A stretch of DNA of 15,709 bases. It comes from Thermococci archaeon. Lineage in GTDB: Archaea > Hadarchaeota > B88-G9. Both the position numbers and the translations under genes were made by a program. The notes beneath the pieces were generated by a model. The model was not told the DNA's origin and ran no database searches. It worked only from the letters and a program-made list of their open reading frames with translations. Every line of letters begins with the position of its first letter. The stretch's first letter is position 1. Location of the stretch: assembly GCA_003660555.1 (NCBI GenBank), contig QMUK01000024.1, forward strand, positions 1-15,709, read 5' to 3'. This document shows positions 6,779-13,871 of the stretch, piece by piece.

Positions 6779-6928
6779 TTGGCGCTTATGCAAGGAGATA
6801 TCGGCATCATCAAGTCTAATCATCAAATTGCTCTTCAAGAATGTCTTATACTTTTTCCTATTCTGTAAAAACGTTTATATAGAAAAGGAACCTAACAACC
6901 CTAGACCCAAGTTAGGGGGTGTTGAGGT
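6779..6928 (+). promoter_or_regulatory. Promoter and leader of the tubulin-like operon
   Basis: This gene-free stretch holds a T-rich run (ACTTTTTCCTATTCTG, 6850-6865) that may terminate the MazG gene, then an A-rich BRE-like block and a strong TATA box GTTTATATA (6873-6881). Transcription would begin about 6902-6907. A perfect 6-base inverted repeat, CCTAAC (6891-6896) and GTTAGG (6911-6916), spans the expected start and overlaps the GGGGGT ribosome site (6915-6920). The TATA box is the clearest in the window. Confidence 0.65.
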
Positions 6929-8071
6929 TTGAAGATGTTGGCAGTAGGTCTAGGTCAGGCCGGGACTAAGATTGCCGACCTCTTCATAGGTTGGGAGATG
7001 AAGCAACCTGTGAAGTGCTTCAATGCTATAGCAGTGAACACAGCCAAATCAGATTTAATGGGACTGAAGAATATACCGATGGAAAACAGAGTCCTAATAG
7101 GAGAGACCGCAGTTAAAGGACACGGAGTTGGAGCTAACAACAAACTAGGGGCAGAGATAGCTATGGAGGAAATAGACGTGATATTGGGGGCCATAGACAG
7201 AATGACCAAGAGTGACTTAGACGCCTTCCTACTCATAGCAGCTGGAGGAGGAGGCACAGGCAGTGGGGCCATACCTGTAGTGGCCAGACACCTAAAGGAG
7301 CTTTACGACGAACCTGTGTACGCACTGTTCATACTACCAGCAGAAGCAGAGGGAGACATCTATACCCTGAATGCTGCGAGGAGTCTAAAGACACTGATAG
7401 GAGAGGTGGATGGTACTTTCTTGGTGGACAACGGCGCATTCCTGAGATACGGAGAATCAGTCAAGGAGGCATACGACAGAATAAATGCAGAAATAGTAAG
7501 GAGAATAGGACTATTGGCAAGAGCAGGAGAGGCCACTTCCCATGCTAAGGTTGGAGAAGTAGTAGTAGATGCCTCCGAGGTGCTGAATACCATAGGAAGA
7601 GGGGGAATAACATCGGTGGGATACGCTCAGGAAGCAATAGAGAAGAGAGCCAGAGGTAAACACACTTTCCTAGACGATCTAGGAAAAGCCACTAGGGTAA
7701 TAAGCATAGTTAAGAGGGCAGTAAGAGGTAAACTCACTCTCCCGTGCGATTACACCACTGCAGAAAGAGCTCTTGTGCTATTTGCTGGACCACCTGTGTA
7801 TATGACTAGGAAGGGTCTAGATAAGGCTAGACAATGGCTAGAGGGAGAAATAGCTGGGAGTGAGGTAAGAGCAGGAGATTACCCCAACCCTAAGGCAGAC
7901 TTCTTGGCTGCAGTAGTAGCTCTTTCTGGAGTTACTGAATCTCAAAGACTAAAGGAGCTCTTCGAGAGAGCAGCTAGAGCTCAAGAGAGAATAAAGGAGG
8001 TAGCTGAAGAAGGAAGAAGAAGGTTTGAAGAACTGTTCGAGGAGGCAGAAGACATAGAGCCATTGTTCTAG
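6929..8071 (+). CDS. FtsZ/tubulin-superfamily GTPase, non-canonical (CetZ-like or FtsZ-like-1), first of a tandem pair
   Basis: A 380-residue cytoskeletal GTPase of the tubulin/FtsZ superfamily, not a standard division FtsZ. Visible: T1 loop VGLGQAGTK (6-14), NTAKSDL (37-43), GHGVGANNKLG (64-74), the tubulin signature AAGGGGTGSGA (104-114), LPAEAEGDIYTLNAARS (136-152), VDNGAF (166-171), T7-like loop LPCDYTTAERAL (271-282), AGPP (286-289) and LSGVTESQ (332-339). After a charged helix (340-370) the protein ends in DIEPLF. Family T7 loops carry a second acid that takes part in GTP hydrolysis across the filament interface; Thr277 appears to stand in its place. TTG 6929 is chosen because it aligns with the neighbour's first residue and follows GGGGGT; ATG 6935 is possible. 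Co-transcribed with the paralogue 49 bases downstream. A filament role in shape or membrane remodelling is inference. Confidence 0.85.
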   Translation: MKMLAVGLGQAGTKIADLFIGWEMKQPVKCFNAIAVNTAKSDLMGLKNIPMENRVLIGETAVKGHGVGANNKLGAEIAMEEIDVILGAIDRMTKSDLDAFLLIAAGGGGTGSGAIPVVARHLKELYDEPVYALFILPAEAEGDIYTLNAARSLKTLIGEVDGTFLVDNGAFLRYGESVKEAYDRINAEIVRRIGLLARAGEATSHAKVGEVVVDASEVLNTIGRGGITSVGYAQEAIEKRARGKHTFLDDLGKATRVISIVKRAVRGKLTLPCDYTTAERALVLFAGPPVYMTRKGLDKARQWLEGEIAGSEVRAGDYPNPKADFLAAVVALSGVTESQRLKELFERAARAQERIKEVAEEGRRRFEELFEEAEDIEPLF

Positions 8072-8120
8072 GGAGACACATCCCCTCCTCCTTTGCTTCC
8101 CTATTTCCCGGGGGTATCCC

Positions 8121-9272
8121 ATGCAAATACTTGCCATAGGGGTAGGCGGTGCTGGCATAAGAATGCTCGATTTCCTGCTACACAGACCAGAAGAGGGAGT
8201 CCTAGAAAAATTCAAGGAAACCTTTGGAACGAGGAAATACTTTGATTACAAGGACAGTTTGACTCCTTTGGCTGTAGATACATCGAGACCCCATTTAGAA
8301 AACCTCAAGTCAATAGAGGAAAAGGACAAAATTCTAATAGGGAAATACGATGCCAAAGGCCACGGAACTGGCTCAGACATTTCTTTGGGAGAAAGGATAG
8401 CTGAGAAGGAGATAGACAGAATAGAAACGAAACTACAAGATGTGGCAGGTCAAGTTGACTTCTGCCTGATAATGCATTCATTAGGCGGAGGTACAGGGGG
8501 AGGAGCAACTCCAGTAATATCTGAAGTGGCTAGAAGAGTACTGGAGGTCCCAGTGTATACTGTTTCGATTCTACCGTCTCTGGAGGAGAGCAACATCTAC
8601 ATACTAAACGCAGTCGACGCAATGAAGAGTGTACTCGGGAAGGTGGATGGGGTGATACTAGTAGATAACGGGGTAGTAACGGAGAAAATAGTGAAGATAC
8701 CTATATATGAGCAGGTCAATCTATATGTCTCCAGGTTCGTGAGAACACTAGTCAGAGCTAGCGTGGAATCAGGGATAATAGGTTCTAGTTCAGTTATAGG
8801 AACTATGAGCCCATTCGATGGAGTTAGCACAATAGGAAATGTTTCATCTGGAATAAACAAACTTGGAAAAGGGAAGAAGTGGATATCCTTTCTAATGAAC
8901 AAAGTAATAAAGGGAAAAGGTGGCCTAGGCCTACTCCTCAATTGCGACTACAAGACTGCTCAGAGAGCCCTACTCCTAATAGTTGGTCCACCGGAAAAAG
9001 TAGCTGATACCTTCCACGATGCCAGAGAGTGGCTTCAGAATCAAATCCCCGGGATAGCCGTCAGAGGAGGGGAATATCACGTTCCCAATTCCACTCAAGT
9101 AGAGATAGGGGTGCTCCTATCTGGATTGACGGAGGTAACGGCAATAAAGGAGTTATATAAAAGAGCCAAGGAGATAACAGAAGTAATAAGGGAGAAAAAG
9201 GAGGAACTTAAGGTCAGAAAGGAGGAATTTATTAAATTATTTGAGGAAAGTGATATAGAACCCTTGTTTTAG
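8121..9272 (+). CDS. FtsZ/tubulin-superfamily GTPase, non-canonical, second of the tandem pair
   Basis: A 383-residue paralogue of the preceding gene, strongly diverged but with the same order of motifs: IGVGGAGIR (6-14), AVDTSRPHL (51-59), KGHGTGSDISLGERIA (79-94), signature SLGGGTGGGAT (120-130), LPSLEESNIYILNAVDA (151-167), VDNGV (181-185), T7-like loop LNCDYKTAQRAL (273-284), VGPP (288-291), LSGLTEVT (333-340). The T2 region is longer than in the partner and the nucleotide signature differs (GGGTGGG versus GGGGTGSG), so the two are not recent duplicates. Thr279 occupies the position of the expected second T7 acid. The C-terminal charged helix and final DIEPLF are shared with the partner. 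ATG 8121 follows GGGGGT with 5 bases spacing; no promoter is visible in the 48-base C/T-rich spacer. Pairing into a heterofilament is a hypothesis. Confidence 0.83.
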   Translation: MQILAIGVGGAGIRMLDFLLHRPEEGVLEKFKETFGTRKYFDYKDSLTPLAVDTSRPHLENLKSIEEKDKILIGKYDAKGHGTGSDISLGERIAEKEIDRIETKLQDVAGQVDFCLIMHSLGGGTGGGATPVISEVARRVLEVPVYTVSILPSLEESNIYILNAVDAMKSVLGKVDGVILVDNGVVTEKIVKIPIYEQVNLYVSRFVRTLVRASVESGIIGSSSVIGTMSPFDGVSTIGNVSSGINKLGKGKKWISFLMNKVIKGKGGLGLLLNCDYKTAQRALLLIVGPPEKVADTFHDAREWLQNQIPGIAVRGGEYHVPNSTQVEIGVLLSGLTEVTAIKELYKRAKEITEVIREKKEELKVRKEEFIKLFEESDIEPLF

Positions 9273-9283
9273 GAGGTGTGTGA

Positions 9284-10192
9284 GTGATGAAGAGACTATT
9301 TGCTGTATTGGGTCTCGTCCTAATGTTGCTGCCCGCAATCGGAATTTCCCAGCAAACGGACTTCCTGAGGGTTTCTGATGTGGAGAGACCACCAGGATCG
9401 GCTGAGCCAGAGAAACTGATAATAACAGAGGTGACTCTGGAGCCCAATAAGGGAGTGATAATTCCAACAGTAGCTACAGTGATATTCACCACGGACCTAG
9501 AGAAGACTCAATGGGAGGTCACAGTGGAACCTGAAAATGCAGCTAAGAGTATAACTGGAGCAGAGGCAGGAAGCAAAGAGCTTAGAATTTCTATAAACAC
9601 TTTCCTTATAAGGAGAATAACAGTTAGGCTTCAGGGAACCACTCCAGAGGTAACTGCCATGCAGAAGATAACTGGGATAAAAGTGGTGACTAAGGCCACT
9701 TATCCAGGTATAGGAACGAAGGACGAACTTGAACTCGATGCTCCAATAATGGTTGGTAGAGGAGAATGCGTTAGAGCTCAAGGTGAGATAGAATCTGCTA
9801 AAGGGGTAATAGAAGAGGCAAAAGATGCGATAAGCAAAGCTGATAGTGTATTAGCCGAGGCAATGGCCAAGGGAGTCTCTACGACTATATACTCAGGTAG
9901 GGTAGATGAAGCCAAGAGGGCAGTGGAGAGGGCAGAGGAACAAGTGAGGAGCGCAGAAGAATTAGTCAACAAGGGTGAGTGTACTACTGCAATGAGCACT
10001 GCTTCAGCTGCTAGAGACACAGCAGATGAGGCTAAATCCAAGGCAGAAGAAGTGACCAACATGCTTAGGCAAGAGATAATGGCGAAGCAGAAGGCTAGGA
10101 GAAACATGATGATAGCTGCGATAGTCGTAATAGTAGTGGTCATAGCGGTGGTGGTCTACTTCAAGACGAGAGGTATGGTGGAGCCCTGGTGA
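9284..10192 (+). CDS. Secreted, C-terminally anchored protein of the tubulin-like operon
   Basis: No recognised family. The 302 residues read as a signal peptide (1-22, RLFAVLGLVLMLLPAIG), an extracellular beta-rich domain (about 45-155), an Ala/Glu-rich helical stalk (163-270), one membrane helix (275-293) and a nine-residue cytoplasmic tail KTRGMVEPW. The stalk has three or four coiled-coil-like helices; Cys162 (GEC) precedes the first and Cys233 (GEC) the third, and these are the only cysteines, so a stapling disulfide is plausible. AGGAGGTG at 9271-9278 overlaps the stop of the upstream GTPase gene; start is GTG 9284 or ATG 9287. Twelve-base spacing makes operon membership nearly certain, suggesting it links the cytoplasmic GTPases to the membrane or cell surface. 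That role is inferred from context only. Confidence 0.72.
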   Translation: MMKRLFAVLGLVLMLLPAIGISQQTDFLRVSDVERPPGSAEPEKLIITEVTLEPNKGVIIPTVATVIFTTDLEKTQWEVTVEPENAAKSITGAEAGSKELRISINTFLIRRITVRLQGTTPEVTAMQKITGIKVVTKATYPGIGTKDELELDAPIMVGRGECVRAQGEIESAKGVIEEAKDAISKADSVLAEAMAKGVSTTIYSGRVDEAKRAVERAEEQVRSAEELVNKGECTTAMSTASAARDTADEAKSKAEEVTNMLRQEIMAKQKARRNMMIAAIVVIVVVIAVVVYFKTRGMVEPW

Positions 10193-10206
10193 AGTCCTCT
10201 CCCCCG

Positions 10207-10231
10207 TCTATTTTTCTCTAATTTCTATTTT
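10207..10231 (+). terminator. T-rich terminator after the tubulin-like operon
   Basis: Three T-tracts (TTTTT, ATTTCT, ATTTT) follow within 40 bases of the membrane-protein stop, with no hairpin. Archaeal transcription commonly ends at such oligo-T runs. The tract sits right before the amidohydrolase ribosome site, so it could equally be part of that gene's promoter. Confidence 0.4.
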
Positions 10232-10242
10232 CGGTGAATATT

Positions 10243-11358
10243 TTGCTGATATATAATGTGGAAATCCTGAATAGAGACTTTGAATTCGTCAGAGGGTCGC
10301 TTGAGATAGACGAAGAAGGATACATTTCTGGAATAACCGATTCAAGGAGAGGAGATCTAAATGGAAAAGGAAGCCTCTTGATACCTAGCTTTACCAACGC
10401 GCACGTTCACCTAGGAGACACAATAACTAGAGACATCTGGATTGGTAGATCTATAAGAGAATTGTTTAGACCTCCTAACGGTCTAAAACACAGGATATTA
10501 AAAGAAAAAAGTGATGAGGAGAAGATATTAGCGATTAAAACAGCTCTCAGAGAATTAATGTCATCTGGAATAGGGGCAGTATGTGACTTCCGAGAGGAAG
10601 GCAGAAACGGAGTTTTATTGTTTAGAAGAGCCATTTCTGAGTTTCCAATAGACTCAGTAGTATTAGGCAGACCCGATGGGGACTACTCCTTCTTGGAAGT
10701 AAGCGATGGGGTGGGAATAAGTAGTCCTATGGATGTAGGCCTAGATGAGTACTCCAGACTGGTAAAAGAAGCTAAGAAAAGAGGGAAAATGGCAGCAGTA
10801 CACGTTGGGGAAGATCCCTTTAACCAATTGATGGCCCTCAGCCAATACGGGGAGACAGAGGTGGAGTTAGCTCTCAAAGAGAATGTGGATTTCCTGGTAC
10901 ACTTGAACTATGCTACAGAAGGCGACATAGACTTGATTTTAAGGAGGAGAGTACCGGTAGTCTTCTGCCCAAGGGCCAATTTATCCATGGGGTTGCCTCC
11001 ACCACCCATAGACGAACTAATAGATAGAAATTTGATTGCTATTGGGACAGACAATTCAATGGTCACCTCACTAAACATCTTCCGTGAAATGGATTTCATC
11101 ATGAGACATTACAGACTAGAGCCTAAGGCAGTCCTGAAAATGGTCTATTCTGGGAGGGAGTTGCTTGGGTTGGAACCTAACTACATTGAGGAGGGGAACA
11201 GGGCGTCACTTTTATTAATGAGAATCGGGGAAAACCTGAGGTATTGTGAGGACAAGTTCTCGGCCTTGGTTGGAAGGGCCGGAGTAGAGAACGTATCCCA
11301 TCTAATAGTGGGGACTAGAGTCCTTTCCCTAGGAGGTGATCTCAATAAAAGTAGGTGA
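10243..11358 (+). CDS. Amidohydrolase-superfamily protein, deaminase-like (COG0402 type)
   Basis: A 371-residue metal-dependent hydrolase of the cytosine/adenosine deaminase-like branch. In sequence order: short N-terminal beta sandwich strands, metal motif NAHVHLGD (His54, His56), HVGE (His187 with catalytic Glu190, the HxxE pattern of deaminases), VHLNYAT (His220), FCPRANLSMG (241-250) and GTDNSM (Asp270). No carbamylated lysine is expected, which fits a single-metal deaminase rather than a urease-type enzyme. Substrate is unknown; archaeal relatives act on deoxyadenosine, methylthioadenosine or related purines. GTG 10234 overlaps the GGTGA ribosome site, so TTG 10243, five bases after GGTGA (10233-10237), is the better start. 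The 3' end contains the ribosome site of the CBS gene and overlaps it. Confidence 0.82.
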   Translation: MLIYNVEILNRDFEFVRGSLEIDEEGYISGITDSRRGDLNGKGSLLIPSFTNAHVHLGDTITRDIWIGRSIRELFRPPNGLKHRILKEKSDEEKILAIKTALRELMSSGIGAVCDFREEGRNGVLLFRRAISEFPIDSVVLGRPDGDYSFLEVSDGVGISSPMDVGLDEYSRLVKEAKKRGKMAAVHVGEDPFNQLMALSQYGETEVELALKENVDFLVHLNYATEGDIDLILRRRVPVVFCPRANLSMGLPPPPIDELIDRNLIAIGTDNSMVTSLNIFREMDFIMRHYRLEPKAVLKMVYSGRELLGLEPNYIEEGNRASLLLMRIGENLRYCEDKFSALVGRAGVENVSHLIVGTRVLSLGGDLNKSR

Positions 11359-12175
11359 AGTGATGAAAAAAGACCCAATACATGTGGAGATACCGGGGGA
11401 AAGAGGAAAGGTCTTGGAGCTGATGCAGAAGTATAGATTATCAGCAATCCCAGTTACCAAGAAGAGAAAGTTAGTCGGAATAATAACCATATCAGACTTA
11501 GCTGAGAATCCAGAAGAAGAACAGTTAGCACTTCTTGTGAGGAGAGGTCCAGTGAGTCTTTCCCCAGCCGATGAAATAAAGAAGGCTGCAGAGGTCTTCT
11601 TAAAGGAGAGAATAAGGATAATTCCGGTGGTTGAGAAAGATGAGCTAATAGGTGTGATATCAGTAGACGATGTGGTAAAGAAGGCGATATCTAGGATGAA
11701 CATAGCTGATCCCGTGGAGAAGTACATGTTAGACAAATTTGCCACTGTTTGGGAAGGAACTCCCATATCAGCAACTTTAGCAATATCTAGATACTCTGGG
11801 CAGAGGGTTCTACCGGTGATAAATTCTAGGGGAGAAATAGTTGGAATAGTGGACGACAACGACATGTTATCCTTAGGAGAGGTGATAGAGGAGACTAAGG
11901 TTTCTAGCCTCACTGCTCCATCCGAAGGTGAAAGATGGGCATGGGACACTGGAGATTTGCTCTACATAACTACTAGAAAGCTGGAACTTCCAGAAGACAA
12001 GCCAGTGTCAGAGATAATGACTAGAAACGTGATAAGTGTGACTAGGAAGACTAAAGTGTCCGAAGTTGCTAGGAAGATGAGGAGATACGACATAGAGACT
12101 CTCCCAGTCGTAGAGGCCAGTGGTGAACTCACCGGAATAATAAGAGACATAGATTTGCTCAAGTCCTTGTTGTGA
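11336..12175 (+). CDS. Four-CBS-domain protein
   Basis: Two Bateman modules (four CBS motifs) make up the whole 279-residue protein: CBS1 about 5-57 (VGEVMKKDPIHV ... GIITISDL), CBS2 65-118 (GPVSLSP ... GVISVDDV), CBS3 127-180 (ILxxPISA-like entry ... GIVDDNDML) and CBS4 223-277 (VSEIMTRNVISV ... GIIRDIDLL). Between 3 and 4 lies a linker with WAWDTGDLLY (201-210). CBS pairs bind adenosine nucleotides or SAM and regulate partners; the partner here is unknown. The start is uncertain: GTG 11336 lies inside the AGGAGGTGAT ribosome site (11331-11340), no ATG/GTG/TTG stands at the ideal distance (an ATA at 11345 does), and ATG 11363 follows GGTGA but trims CBS1. The neighbours (amidohydrolase, glyS, acyl-CoA synthetase) may be targets. 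Confidence 0.82.
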   Translation: MISIKVGEVMKKDPIHVEIPGERGKVLELMQKYRLSAIPVTKKRKLVGIITISDLAENPEEEQLALLVRRGPVSLSPADEIKKAAEVFLKERIRIIPVVEKDELIGVISVDDVVKKAISRMNIADPVEKYMLDKFATVWEGTPISATLAISRYSGQRVLPVINSRGEIVGIVDDNDMLSLGEVIEETKVSSLTAPSEGERWAWDTGDLLYITTRKLELPEDKPVSEIMTRNVISVTRKTKVSEVARKMRRYDIETLPVVEASGELTGIIRDIDLLKSLL

Positions 12176-12188
12176 GAGGGACTAGAGA

Positions 12189-13871
12189 ATGGATGTAATG
12201 GAATTAGCTAAGAGAAGGGGATTCTTCTGGCCATCTTTTGAAATATATGGTGGGGCTGGAGGATTCTACGATTATGGCCCTCTAGGAACTCTACTGAAAT
12301 GGAACATCATAGAAACCTGGAGGAAAATATTCGTAATAGAGGAGGGCTTTTATGAAATAGACACTCCAACAGTAAATCCAGAGGAAATATTCATTGCTTC
12401 TGGACATGTTGATCACTTCGTAGAGCAGATGGTTCGGTGTAAGTCATGTGGGGAAGCATATAGGGTAGAAGACATGCTCGAAGAACTTAGAATGTCTGTA
12501 GAGAGTCTCACCTCAGAAGAAACAGAAGAAAAACTAAGGAATTTAAAGTGTCCGAATTGTGGAGGAGATTTTGGAAAGACGGAGGAATTCAACACGATGT
12601 TCAGGACTAGTATAGGACCTGCCGGTGGAAAGACTGGATATTTGAGACCGGAAACTGCTCAGGGAATGTTCATATCCTTTCGAAGACTGTCGAAAATAGC
12701 TAGAGGAAAACTACCTTTTGGAATAGCCCAGATAGGAAGAGCCTATAGGAACGAAATTTCCCCCAGGCAGGGAGTAATAAGGTTAAGAGAGTTTAACATG
12801 GCAGAAGTAGAGATATTCTTTGATCCGGAGGAGAACTCGACACATCCAAAGTTCAAGGAAGTTGAAAACGAGAAAATAAGGATACTACCGGCGGAAAATC
12901 AGGAAGAGAGAAAAAAAGGGGAGGAAGTTGAGGTTACACTAAGAGAGGCCAGTGAGAGATACTTCCTGAATGAGTTCTTCTCCTATTACATATGGCTCAC
13001 GAAGAGGTTCCTCTTGGAGATAGGAATCCCCGAGAAAGCACTTAGATTCAGGCAACAGTTGGACGAGGAGAGAGCTCACTATTCTGCAGATACTTGGGAC
13101 GCTGAAGTCAAGACAGAGAGATTCGGCTGGGTCGAAGTTGCAGGCCATGCTTATAGGACGGACTACGATCTAAAGAGGCATATGGAGTTCAGCGGGGAGG
13201 ATCTCTCAGTATTCGTGGCTTTTGAGTCTCCCAGGGAGGTCGAGAAACTGAAAGTTTATCCTAGAATGGAGAGACTCAGGAAGAAAATGAAGGGACAAGC
13301 CTTGGGCAAACTGATAGAGATAACAAAGAAGGAAAACGAAAAAATACTAAGAGAACTAAATGAAAAGGGAGAACTGGAATTCGATGGAGTTAGACTTACA
13401 AGAGAAGACTTCGAGGTAAAAAAGGAGAAAGAAAGAGTTACAGGAAAGAAGGTAATTCCGCATGTGATAGAGCCATCCTATGGGATAGACAGGCCCATCT
13501 ATTGCATATTAGAGCTGAATTACCTAGAAGAAGGCGAGAGAATCTATCTGAGATTACCTCCCAAGATAGCCCCTATAAAGTGCGGAGTATTCCCACTGGT
13601 TTCCAAGGACGGTCTTCCAGAGGTAGCTAAGGAAGTGGACTCCCTCCTAAGAAAAAGAGGGATATATACATACTACGACGAGTCTGGGAGCATAGGTAGG
13701 AGATACGCTAGAATGGACGAAGTTGGCACGCCTTATTGCGTCACAGTAGACTACCAAACACTAGAAGACGGAACTGCAACGCTGAGATATAGAGATACTA
13801 AAGAGCAGATAAGGCTCAGGATAGAGGAAATACCTTCTTTCATCCTGAGGGAGATGGGGGTGCTCTGTTGA
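12189..13871 (+). CDS. glyS: Glycyl-tRNA synthetase, class II dimeric type
   Basis: The 560-residue enzyme charges tRNA-Gly with glycine in the cytoplasm. It is the alpha2 type used by archaea and eukaryotes. Evidence in order: N-terminal RRGFFWPSFEIYGGAGGFYDYGP-like opening (10-31), motif 1 region with EIDTPTVNPEE (56-66), zinc-type cysteines CKSC (84-87) and CPNC (121-124), YLRPETAQGMF (151-161), motif 2 RAYRNEISPRQG (184-195) with REFNMAEVE (200-208), motif 3 SYGIDRPIYCIL (430-441), and an anticodon-binding domain (about 460-555). Length is usual for the family and nothing looks damaged. The start is the ATG 13 bases after the CBS-protein stop; the ribosome site is weak (GAGGG). The TGA stop overlaps the TTG start of the next gene. 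Confidence 0.96.
   Translation: MDVMELAKRRGFFWPSFEIYGGAGGFYDYGPLGTLLKWNIIETWRKIFVIEEGFYEIDTPTVNPEEIFIASGHVDHFVEQMVRCKSCGEAYRVEDMLEELRMSVESLTSEETEEKLRNLKCPNCGGDFGKTEEFNTMFRTSIGPAGGKTGYLRPETAQGMFISFRRLSKIARGKLPFGIAQIGRAYRNEISPRQGVIRLREFNMAEVEIFFDPEENSTHPKFKEVENEKIRILPAENQEERKKGEEVEVTLREASERYFLNEFFSYYIWLTKRFLLEIGIPEKALRFRQQLDEERAHYSADTWDAEVKTERFGWVEVAGHAYRTDYDLKRHMEFSGEDLSVFVAFESPREVEKLKVYPRMERLRKKMKGQALGKLIEITKKENEKILRELNEKGELEFDGVRLTREDFEVKKEKERVTGKKVIPHVIEPSYGIDRPIYCILELNYLEEGERIYLRLPPKIAPIKCGVFPLVSKDGLPEVAKEVDSLLRKRGIYTYYDESGSIGRRYARMDEVGTPYCVTVDYQTLEDGTATLRYRDTKEQIRLRIEEIPSFILREMGVLC

Noticed and set aside
6723-6932. 69-residue plus-strand frame overlapping the MazG end and tubulin promoter
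   Set aside because: It is an out-of-frame read of the MazG zinc motif, runs through the TATA box and inverted repeat, and has no ribosome site.
8072-8120. Separate promoter for the second tubulin-like gene
   Set aside because: The 49-base spacer is C/T-rich with no TATA-like box and just a ribosome site, so co-transcription is more likely.
6929-9272. Simple recent duplication of a division ftsZ gene
   Set aside because: The two products differ in most positions and loop lengths, and neither shows the canonical FtsZ T7 loop or usual FtsZ N-terminal pattern; they fit a non-canonical tubulin branch better.
11329-11949. 206-residue open frame on the minus strand
   Set aside because: It lies wholly antisense to the CBS-protein gene, is Ser/Thr/Ile-rich in the way shadow frames of AGA/ATA-rich genes are, and has no convincing ribosome site or family match.
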